Of a stretch of DNA of 8,084 nt, positions 1 to 5,809 are shown in pieces. The notes beneath the pieces were generated by a model. The model ran no database searches. It worked only from the letters and a program-made list of their open reading frames with translations, and was not told where the DNA came from. A program made the translations under genes and the position numbers. Origin of the DNA: Bacteroidota bacterium. Lineage in GTDB: Bacteria > Bacteroidota > Ignavibacteria > Ignavibacteriales > Melioribacteraceae. The first letter of the stretch is position 1, and each line of letters begins with the position of its first letter. The stretch lies in the NCBI GenBank assembly GCA_023381535.1, contig JAMCSN010000307.1, positions 1 to 8,084 of the forward strand. The letters are read 5' to 3'.

Positions 1-2
1 CC

Positions 3-569
3 GCGTTAATTTATGTGGTGATTTTCTTTTTTGCTTTCATCGAAAATATTTTCCCGCCGTCGCCAAGCGATTTTGTTGTGCTGATTGGATCAACGTTGAT
101 CACAAAATCTGCAATAGGATTTATCCCGATATTACTTCTAACCAGTGTCGGCAGCGCCATCGGATTTATAGTAATGTATTTTATCGGCGAGTTTCTTGGT
201 GATAAATTGGTGCGTTCCGGAAAAATGAAATTTATCACTCAAGCATCTTTGGAAAAAGCGGACCGCTTCTTTCACAAACACGGATACAATTTAATTCTGA
301 TCAATCGTTTCTTGCCCGGCACGCGCGCGGTTGTCAGTTTCTTCTCGGGCGTTCATAAGTTGAAACCGGCAAGAACATTTGTTTATGCAGCGGTAAGTTC
401 TTTTTTCTGGAATGCGCTTCTGATTTTTCTAGGTATCCAACTCGGCAAGAATTTGGAATTGATCGATTACTGTCTCTCCAAGTATTCTGAAGTTGTTTTT
501 TTGTTGATGGGTCTAGCCGTCATTGTATTTGTGATTAGATATTTTCTGAAGAAAAGAAAAGCCGCATGA
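3..569 (+). CDS. DedA family membrane protein, 5' end cut off by the window edge
   Basis: The reading frame is open from base 3, with no stop before the edge, and the first visible residues (ALIYVVIFFFAFIENIFPP) already lie inside the N-terminal part of the family. The true start is therefore upstream, and the GTG at 15 is unlikely to be it. About 188 residues are visible; DedA proteins usually have about 200, so little is missing. Two family signatures are present: the acidic/proline re-entrant motif (E-N-I-F-P-P-S-P-S-D, bases 42-71) and the arginine motif (N-R-F-L-P-G-T-R, bases about 303-326), followed by a hydrophobic C-terminal helix and a basic tail (KKRKAA). Characterised DedA proteins are inner-membrane transporters linked to membrane potential, undecaprenyl-phosphate recycling and lipid scrambling. 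Which lipid this one handles cannot be read from the sequence. It overlaps lnt by four bases (ATGA), suggesting translational coupling. Family assignment is firm; the substrate is unknown. Confidence 0.9.
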   Translation, partial: ALIYVVIFFFAFIENIFPPSPSDFVVLIGSTLITKSAIGFIPILLLTSVGSAIGFIVMYFIGEFLGDKLVRSGKMKFITQASLEKADRFFHKHGYNLILINRFLPGTRAVVSFFSGVHKLKPARTFVYAAVSSFFWNALLIFLGIQLGKNLELIDYCLSKYSEVVFLLMGLAVIVFVIRYFLKKRKAA

Positions 570-2221
570 ACTTTTTGAAACGAAATAAAATTCCGCTTCT
601 GCCTGAACAAAGAAAAGAAAGAAATACAAATTTAGTTCTCGGCGCATTAAGTGGAATTATGCTGGGACTTTCATACCCGCCGATTCCGTTACCGTTCTTG
701 GTTTTCTTCGCTTTCATCCCTTATTTTTTTGTGCTGGAAAAAAAAGAAACGCTCGCTTCAATTAACCGGTTTACTTATTTCACACTTTTCTTTTTCAACA
801 TTATTACGTTGTATTGGATTGGAAGTTGGACCAAAGAAGCGGATAAATTTTTGATGATCTCCGGTGTAGCGTTGCTGGTTTTCAATCCGTTGTTTTATCT
901 GATCGTCTCGACCCTCTATTATTTTTCAAGAAAAAGTTTCGGCAAGAAGATTGCGCTCTATCTTTTCCCTTTTTACTGGGTGTCGTTTGAGTTCCTTTAC
1001 AGCTTAACCGATCTGCGTTTCCCATGGTTAACGCTCGGTAATTCGCTGCCGTACCTAAATCACATGATACAAATTGCAGATATTGTCGGCGTGTACGGAC
1101 TATCGCTGATAATTTTATTTGTGAACTTGCTGCTCTATCTCGCGCTGAAAGATATTGCTGCAACGAAAAAAATAAATTGGAGTTTTGGAATTACATCGCT
1201 GGTCATAATAATTTTGGTTCTCACTTACGGTATTATCCGTGAAGACAGTTTCAAAGTTTCGGATACAAAAGTTAAGGTCGGATTGATTCAGCCGAATCTC
1301 GATCCGTGGGATAAATGGCAAGATGGCAATCTAGATAAGCAATTGGATCTGTATTTGGATTTATCGCAGCGTGCAATTGATAAAGGCGCTAAACTAATCA
1401 TTTGGCCGGAATCAGCTTTGCCGGTGTATTTGCTTTCGGGCAATCATGATATTGAAGCAGCACGGATTCGCAATTTTGTTTCTTCAAAAAATATTTTTTT
1501 GATGACAGGGATGCCTGACATAAATTTTTATTTCAACAAAGCCGAAGCTCCCAAAGATGCTAAGAAAACTCCCAACGGTTATTTGTACACGTCCTACAAC
1601 TCGATACTTCTTTTCTCGCCGCACAATTTTAATGTGCAGAAATATGGTAAGATAAAACTTGTCCCGTTCGGTGAGCACGTTCCGTTTGTTGAAGAACTTC
1701 CGTTCCTCGGAGATTTTATAAAATGGCAAGTCGGCATTTCAAGTTGGAACGTAGGAACGCAGCAAACGGTTTTTGATTTTAACGATCTGAATAGTCTCCG
1801 TCTCAAAGCTGCGGGTGTTGTTTGCATCGAATCGATCTATCCGGAATTTGTCGCCGGATTTGTTGAGGAGGGCGCGGATTTAATTGTAGTTGTAACGAAC
1901 GACAGTTGGTACGGTTACTCAAGCGGACCGTTTCAGCACAAAGAGATTTCCGTACTTAGAGCGGTTGAAAACCGGAAAAGTGTTGTGCGTGCGGCAAACG
2001 GAGGTATCAGTTGCATAATTGATCCGTTGGGAAGAACAATTTCCGAAACAAAATTATTCACACGGGATTTTCTTGTCGGCGACGTAAGCATTCAACATGG
2101 ACTTACTTTCTATTCACAACATCCTTACATCTTTCCACTGTTGGCTTCTTTTGTTTCGGTTTTAACCGTTTTATTTTTCATTTACAAAAAACTGCCATTT
2201 AGGAAAAAGAAAAAATCATGA
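566..2221 (+). CDS. lnt: Apolipoprotein N-acyltransferase (Lnt)
   Basis: Lnt transfers an acyl chain from a phospholipid to the N-terminal cysteine of diacylated lipoproteins, on the periplasmic face of the inner membrane. The 551-residue protein has the family layout: about seven hydrophobic segments between residues 22 and 223, a periplasmic nitrilase-like (CN hydrolase) domain at about 235-510, and a last membrane helix at about 521-541 with a basic tail. The catalytic triad is visible: E282 (IIWPESALP), K362 (YGKIKLVPFGE) and C420 (GVVCIES), matching E267, K335 and C387 of E. coli. W251, E370 and E422 match the essential W237, E343 and E389. Residue 421 is Ile where E. coli has the essential Tyr388. 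The ATG lies in the stop of the DedA gene (ATGA) with no strong Shine-Dalgarno sequence, so reinitiation is likely. The stop overlaps the next gene in the same way. Confidence 0.96.
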   Translation: MNFLKRNKIPLLPEQRKERNTNLVLGALSGIMLGLSYPPIPLPFLVFFAFIPYFFVLEKKETLASINRFTYFTLFFFNIITLYWIGSWTKEADKFLMISGVALLVFNPLFYLIVSTLYYFSRKSFGKKIALYLFPFYWVSFEFLYSLTDLRFPWLTLGNSLPYLNHMIQIADIVGVYGLSLIILFVNLLLYLALKDIAATKKINWSFGITSLVIIILVLTYGIIREDSFKVSDTKVKVGLIQPNLDPWDKWQDGNLDKQLDLYLDLSQRAIDKGAKLIIWPESALPVYLLSGNHDIEAARIRNFVSSKNIFLMTGMPDINFYFNKAEAPKDAKKTPNGYLYTSYNSILLFSPHNFNVQKYGKIKLVPFGEHVPFVEELPFLGDFIKWQVGISSWNVGTQQTVFDFNDLNSLRLKAAGVVCIESIYPEFVAGFVEEGADLIVVVTNDSWYGYSSGPFQHKEISVLRAVENRKSVVRAANGGISCIIDPLGRTISETKLFTRDFLVGDVSIQHGLTFYSQHPYIFPLLASFVSVLTVLFFIYKKLPFRKKKKS

Positions 2222-3249
2222 AAAAATTTATTGATCTTAGAAGCGACACTGTAACAAAGCCATCTGAAGGAATGCGCAAGGCAATGTATGAAGCCGAAGT
2301 CGGCGACGATGTTTACAAGGAAGACCCAACCGCGAATGAACTTGAATCTTTTGCGGCAGAATTGCTCGGCAAAGAAGCGGCACTGTTTGTACCGAGCGGT
2401 GTAATGGGAAACCAAATCTCGTTGAACGTTTTAACGAATCCCGGCGATGAAGTTATTTGCGAAAAAGACGCTCACATTTTTCAGTATGAATCCGGTTCCC
2501 CCGCCGCACTTAGCGGAATACAATTGAGTTTAATCGAAGGAACTAAAGGAATCTTTACACCGGAACAAGTTGAACCGTTGATTAGACCTTCAAGCGCATA
2601 TTACATGGCTCGCACAAAAGTAATTGAGGTCGAGAATACACATAACCGTGCCGGCGGCACAATCAATCCAATCGAAAACATTAAAGCATTAAGCGGACTT
2701 GCAAAGAAGCACAATCTATACTTCCATCTTGACGGTGCAAGAATTTGGAACGCTTCTGTTGAAACCGGAATTTTGCCCTCGGAATATGCGTCGCACTTCG
2801 ACACGGTTTCGTGCTGTCTTTCCAAAGGATTGGGTGCGCCGATTGGTTCTATCATTGCCGGAAAAAAAGATTTTGTTAAAGACGCATACCGCGTACGCAA
2901 AGCTTGGGGCGGAGGAATGAGACAAGTCGGAATCATCGCCGCAGCCGGTTTGTACGCTTTAAAAAATAACATCGGAAGACTAAAAGAAGATCATGAAAAA
3001 GCAAAGAAACTGGCTTATGCTCTTGCGGAAATAAAAAATATTCAAGTTGATCTAGCGAGTGTTGAGACAAATATTGTAATGTTCTCCGTTGGCAAAATGA
3101 ATGTGGAAGACTTTTTGAAAAAATGCCTTGAACACGGTTTGATGCTGGGAACAGGAAAGGTCGGAATCATCAGAGCAGTAACCCACATGGATGTTTCGTT
3201 TGACGAAATCAATCATGCAGCAAAAATTATTGAGAAGGTAGTCGCGTAG
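2218..3249 (+). CDS. ltaE: Low-specificity L-threonine aldolase
   Basis: This is a cytoplasmic PLP enzyme that cleaves L-threonine or L-allo-threonine to glycine and acetaldehyde. The 343-residue protein aligns along its whole length with the fold type I aldolases. It has the N-terminal signature DLRSDTVTKPSEGM (6-19), GDDVYKEDPT (29-38), the phosphate-binding PSGVMGN (59-65), H86 stacking on the cofactor, ENTHNRAGG (139-147), HLDGAR (170-175) with D172 bonding the pyridine nitrogen, and the Schiff-base lysine K203 in SCCLSKGLGAPIGS. The GGGMRQ motif (231-236) and C-terminal RAVTHMDV (319-326) are also typical. Its length is close to that of E. coli LtaE (about 333). The start codon overlaps the lnt stop (ATGA). 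The nearest purine-rich site (AGGA, 2201-2204) is rather far upstream, so coupling to lnt translation is probable. No metabolic link to lipoprotein acylation is obvious. Substrate stereo-preference cannot be told from sequence. Confidence 0.95.
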   Translation: MKKFIDLRSDTVTKPSEGMRKAMYEAEVGDDVYKEDPTANELESFAAELLGKEAALFVPSGVMGNQISLNVLTNPGDEVICEKDAHIFQYESGSPAALSGIQLSLIEGTKGIFTPEQVEPLIRPSSAYYMARTKVIEVENTHNRAGGTINPIENIKALSGLAKKHNLYFHLDGARIWNASVETGILPSEYASHFDTVSCCLSKGLGAPIGSIIAGKKDFVKDAYRVRKAWGGGMRQVGIIAAAGLYALKNNIGRLKEDHEKAKKLAYALAEIKNIQVDLASVETNIVMFSVGKMNVEDFLKKCLEHGLMLGTGKVGIIRAVTHMDVSFDEINHAAKIIEKVVA

Positions 3250-3252
3250 TTT

Positions 3253-3284
3253 TTTGGTAAGATTATTATTGAAGATAAATTTTG
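3253..3284 (+). promoter_or_regulatory. Candidate Bacteroidota-type promoter before the thioesterase gene
   Basis: TTTG at 3253-3256 is followed after 19 bases by TAAATTTTG (3276-3284). This resembles the Bacteroidota pair TTTG (-33) and TAnnTTTG (-7), with one extra base inside the second box. It lies in the 54-base gap after ltaE and would start transcription about ten bases before the ATG at 3304. The gap is AT-rich, so a chance match is possible. Confidence 0.35.
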
Positions 3285-3303
3285 AAATAAATCCGGAACC
3301 GTA

Positions 3304-3753
3304 ATGGAGAAATCGAAATTCTCACATAAAATTGTTGAAGTAGTAAAATTTCACGAAGTAGATATGCTTGGTGTCTGCAACAATTCCGTTTACTTCACGT
3401 ACTTCGAAGATGCAAGAATCAAGTACCTTCATGATCTGAAATTTAAGCGGAGCCTTTCGGAAATTTTGGACGGAAATTCTTTTGTTATCATGGCGCATAA
3501 TGAATGCGACTACTTAGAACCATCGGTTCTTCATGACGAATTGAATGTTTACACTCGAATCGATTTTATTAAAAACACCAGCTTCGGGCTGAGGCATATC
3601 GTTGAAAACATTAAGACAGGAAGAATCATTGCGAAGGGCAGCGGAGTAATGGTCCACATCGACAGGCACAGCAAAAAACCAATGCCGATTCCAGAAGAAT
3701 TTTACGATGCAGTTAAATCAATCGAAAGCGAAGTAAAGATCTTAAAGGTCTAA
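3304..3753 (+). CDS. Acyl-CoA thioesterase, hotdog fold (YbgC/FadM/4-hydroxybenzoyl-CoA thioesterase type)
   Basis: The 149-residue protein has the size and N-terminal signature of single-domain cytoplasmic hotdog thioesterases. The strand VVKFHEVDMLGVCNNSVYFT (13-32), then YFEDARIKYL (33-42), forms the active-site loop and the start of the long central helix. D20 sits where the catalytic Asp of YbgC and 4-hydroxybenzoyl-CoA thioesterase is found. The rest fits the sheet: a central NECDYLEPSVLHDEL segment (66-80), then RHIVENIKTGRIIAKGSGVMVHID (97-120) as the last strands, and a lysine- and proline-rich end. Such enzymes hydrolyse acyl-CoA to free acid and CoA; chain length and physiological substrate cannot be read here. 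A GGA (3295-3297) lies six bases before the ATG. The gene starts 54 bases after ltaE, so it may have its own promoter or be read through. Its last 12 bases overlap the convergent acyltransferase gene. Confidence 0.85.
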   Translation: MEKSKFSHKIVEVVKFHEVDMLGVCNNSVYFTYFEDARIKYLHDLKFKRSLSEILDGNSFVIMAHNECDYLEPSVLHDELNVYTRIDFIKNTSFGLRHIVENIKTGRIIAKGSGVMVHIDRHSKKPMPIPEEFYDAVKSIESEVKILKV

Positions 3754-4893
3754 CAGAAATATTCCATTGATTACAAAAATCGCAACGCCTGCTGTAATAA
3801 ATCCATACACAATTTTTTTTGAAATTTTGGGATGATGACCCTTTGTCCAACCCCACAGTTTTGCCGCATAAATCATCAGAACGCAGATGGCGATCGTAAT
3901 CAAAATGCACCAGTAAATATTAAGCTGACCGCCGTAAATATCCACCAGACTCTTACCGCCGAAAAATTTTCTAAAAATAACTTGAAGATGCAGCCAATAG
4001 ACAAGCAATGATTCTCTACTTGCATCCAGGATGAAAGAAGAATAATTCTCTTTGTTACGGACATAATACCAGCACACGCCTAGTATGGCAAATACGGCTC
4101 CCAATCGCTCGAAGAAAAATACCGGATGAGGTCGAATGATTTCTAAATTTTTGGGAACAACTACTCTTAGTAATAAATCGCCAACGATTAAAAAGCCAAT
4201 ACCGACAATGGTAATTTTTCGGATGAAGCTTTTTTCGTCGTTTTTGTTTCGTGCATCAATATAGAATTTGGAAACGAGCGCGCCGGCAAAAAGAAAATTG
4301 AACCAAGGGAATACCGGAAAGAGTGAGCCGTTCATGGTGTTGAAATAACTTGCCAACGGAATTGGTAGAAAGTTGTTGAAATCTATTTTCCAAAATACCC
4401 AGCTTAAAAAAACAACGAAAAACAACACAACCGTAATAAATATGTAAAATGATTTTTCGTTTGTAAAAATTATTCTTGCAAACAATAAAACCAGCAAACC
4501 TATTCCGATACATTGAAGTATATCCACCATGAAAAGTTGCTTGATTATATCCGGTGTCCAATGATTCATCAATTTTTGAACTGAGAAGTAAGGTGTGTGA
4601 AGCGAGTAGCCGGCGAGAAGAATTAATCCAATCCGCGAAAGTTTTTTCCAAAATGTTTTGCCGAATTTTCTTAGATCGTCGGTCCCTTTCTGAAGAGATA
4701 AAACAAAAACAAGTCCGGATACAAATAGAAATGATGGAGCTACCAAACCGTTTATAAAATTCACGATGAAAAACCAAGACTGGCTTTTGATGGACGGTTC
4801 CAGCAATTCATTAGTAACATGAACTTCAACCATCACAAGCATTGCGAGACCGCGCAATAGGTCAATGAATAACGCCCGGTTTTTTGTATTCAT
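3742..4893 (-). CDS. Polytopic membrane acyltransferase, HGSNAT/DUF1624-like
   Basis: The 383-residue protein is very hydrophobic, with about 10-11 likely membrane segments and no separate signal peptide. The first segment carries IDLLRGLAMLVMVEVH (10-25), the second NGLVAPSFLFVSGLVF (48-63), followed by VDILQCIGIG (123-132), FPWFNFLFAGAL (195-206) and SRESLLVYWLHLQVIF (292-307). These fit the heparan-alpha-glucosaminide N-acetyltransferase catalytic family (PF07786), within the wider transmembrane acyltransferase group that includes acyltransferase-3. The expected role is moving an acetyl or other acyl group across the inner membrane onto a sugar or other envelope acceptor; donor and acceptor are unknown. 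The histidine of the human HGSNAT loop is not present, but R14 and H25 have the spacing of the acyltransferase-3 motif. The ATG at 4891-4893 is preceded by the purine-rich run AGAGAGAAAGG. The gene is alone on the minus strand, and its stop lies inside the thioesterase gene. Confidence 0.75.
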   Translation of the reverse strand: MNTKNRALFIDLLRGLAMLVMVEVHVTNELLEPSIKSQSWFFIVNFINGLVAPSFLFVSGLVFVLSLQKGTDDLRKFGKTFWKKLSRIGLILLAGYSLHTPYFSVQKLMNHWTPDIIKQLFMVDILQCIGIGLLVLLFARIIFTNEKSFYIFITVVLFFVVFLSWVFWKIDFNNFLPIPLASYFNTMNGSLFPVFPWFNFLFAGALVSKFYIDARNKNDEKSFIRKITIVGIGFLIVGDLLLRVVVPKNLEIIRPHPVFFFERLGAVFAILGVCWYYVRNKENYSSFILDASRESLLVYWLHLQVIFRKFFGGKSLVDIYGGQLNIYWCILITIAICVLMIYAAKLWGWTKGHHPKISKKIVYGFITAGVAIFVINGIFLLDL

Positions 4894-4918
4894 CCTTTCT
4901 CTCTTTTAGTTCGAAGCT

Positions 4919-4946
4919 AAAATAATGAAATAAATTTTTTAGTCAA
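4919..4946 (-). promoter_or_regulatory. Candidate promoter for the minus-strand acyltransferase
   Basis: On the minus strand, TTGACT (4941-4946) is followed after 16 bases by TATTTT (4919-4924), a sigma-70-like pair. The implied transcript would start about 20 bases before the ATG. It lies in the 143-base divergent region shared with the exonuclease gene. The region is AT-rich, and the promoter rules of this organism are unknown. Confidence 0.3.
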
Positions 4947-4955
4947 TATGCTCGA

Positions 4956-4989
4956 TTTGAAAACGTTCCCTCTTTTTAACTGTATATTG
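4956..4989 (+). promoter_or_regulatory. Weak candidate promoter for the exonuclease gene
   Basis: TTTG (4956-4959) and TATATTG (4983-4989) resemble the Bacteroidota -33 and -7 boxes, but their 23-base gap is longer than the usual 19-21. The second box sits in TGTATATTG, nearly repeated as TGTATTTTG before galE (5778-5786). That recurrence is the main reason to list it. Confidence 0.2.
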
Positions 4990-5027
4990 ATTCCGAATTT
5001 TATTATGTTTTTAGCAAAACAAACAAT

Positions 5028-5033
5028 GGGGTG
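5028..5033 (+). promoter_or_regulatory. Ribosome binding site that decides the exonuclease start
   Basis: GGGGTG sits five to six bases before the ATG at 5037 and overlaps the in-frame GTG at 5031. A ribosome bound here would use the ATG, not the GTG. It therefore supports a 229-residue protein starting MNLVFDIET. Confidence 0.5.
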
Positions 5034-5036
5034 CAA

Positions 5037-5726
5037 ATGAACCTCGTATTTGACATCGAAACTGTTGGTGTTGAACTTGACTCTCTCGCAGATTCACAGA
5101 AGGAATTCTTGCTAAGACACGCCGAACAGGAAAAAGACCAACAAAGGAAAGACGAATTAGTTGAAGAGCAAAAACGTTACTTGAGTCTTTATCCATTCAC
5201 GGCGAAAATTGTTGCCATCGGTTTACTGAACACCGAAAAAGAAAAATCTATGGTGCTCTATGAAGGCGGAACAAACGACGAATGGATAGCTGAAGAAAAA
5301 ATTACAAAGTACAAACCGTTGACCGAACAGGAAATGCTGAGATACTTTTGGAAATATGCTGACGAAGCCGAAAAAGTTATTTCCTTCAACGGGCGCAATT
5401 TCGATATTCCTTTTATCATGATGCGTTCGGCGATCAACAAAATCAAGCCGTCAAAAAACCTAATGCGAAACCGGTTCGATACTAATTTTCATCTTGATTT
5501 GCTGGAACTGTTCACGTTTTACGGGATCACAAAAAAATTCAATCTGGATTTTTATTGTCACTCATTCGGAATCGAATCGCCGAAATCAAAAGGCATAACG
5601 GGAATGGAAGTAAAGGAACTTTACAAAGCCGGAAGGATCAAAGATATTGCTATTTACTGCGGCGAGGATGTTAAAGCTACGTACGAACTGTACAAGATTT
5701 GGAACCAGTATTTGAATGTTTCGTAA
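5037..5726 (+). CDS. Stand-alone 3'-5' exonuclease, PolB-exonuclease-like (DEDDy)
   Basis: This is a predicted cytoplasmic 3'-5' exonuclease of the DnaQ-like superfamily, closest to proteins described as related to the exonuclease domain of family B DNA polymerases (PF10108). With the ATG start it has 229 residues. Motif I is VFDIET (D6, E8), motif II is SFNGRNFDIPF (D123), and motif III is YCGEDV (Y207-x3-D211), giving the four acidic residues and tyrosine of a DEDDy enzyme. Between motif I and the strand AKIVAIGLL (56-64) lies a highly charged helical stretch (about 20-48), which may be normal for this family. No polymerase or other domain follows. The in-frame GTG six bases upstream would add two residues, but it overlaps the ribosome binding site. 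The gene seems monocistronic: the acyltransferase diverges from it and galE starts 83 bases later. Whether its substrate is DNA or RNA, for repair or turnover, is not visible. Confidence 0.85.
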   Translation: MNLVFDIETVGVELDSLADSQKEFLLRHAEQEKDQQRKDELVEEQKRYLSLYPFTAKIVAIGLLNTEKEKSMVLYEGGTNDEWIAEEKITKYKPLTEQEMLRYFWKYADEAEKVISFNGRNFDIPFIMMRSAINKIKPSKNLMRNRFDTNFHLDLLELFTFYGITKKFNLDFYCHSFGIESPKSKGITGMEVKELYKAGRIKDIAIYCGEDVKATYELYKIWNQYLNVS

Positions 5727-5758
5727 TCCGTTCAGACTGCGCACAAGTAATAATTAAG

Positions 5759-5786
5759 TTTCGAGAAAAAAATATTTTGTATTTTG
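5759..5786 (+). promoter_or_regulatory. Weak candidate promoter for the galE cluster
   Basis: TATTTTG (5780-5786), preceded 17 bases upstream by TTTC (5759-5762), loosely resembles the Bacteroidota promoter boxes. It sits in the 83-base gap before galE, where a cluster promoter is expected. A second TATTTTG lies directly upstream (5773-5779). Both boxes are imperfect and the position is inferred largely from context. Confidence 0.22.
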
Positions 5787-5809
5787 GCATAAAGTAAAAC
5801 GGAAACTAC

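Noticed and set aside
15..17. GTG at 15 as the true start of the DedA gene
   Set aside because: The frame stays open to the window edge, and the residues before the GTG (ALIY) fit the family's N-terminal helix, so the start lies upstream of the window.
738..745. A8 run in lnt, and a T8 run (A8 in the sense strand) at 3813-3820 in the acyltransferase gene, as phase-variation or frameshift sites
   Set aside because: Both runs fall within Lys-Lys codons in an AT-rich genome. The frames are intact across them and no alternative product of interest is reached in another frame.
2601..2972. A 123-codon open frame antisense to the threonine aldolase gene
   Set aside because: It lies wholly inside a well-supported gene on the other strand, has no recognisable domain or ribosome site, and is best explained by codon bias of the sense gene. 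The antisense frame at 7496-7855 opposite the UDP-glucose dehydrogenase gene is rejected for the same reasons.
3250..3303. A rho-independent terminator after ltaE
   Set aside because: There is a T-run just after the stop (3250-3255) but no GC-rich hairpin before it, so read-through into the thioesterase gene is possible.
5031..5033. GTG at 5031 as the exonuclease start
   Set aside because: It overlaps the GGGGTG ribosome site, which is correctly spaced for the ATG at 5037. Motif I begins three residues after that ATG, as in relatives.
5785..5797. TTGGCAT as a sigma-54 -24 element upstream of galE
   Set aside because: No TTGC-like -12 element is present at the required distance, so only half of the signature exists.
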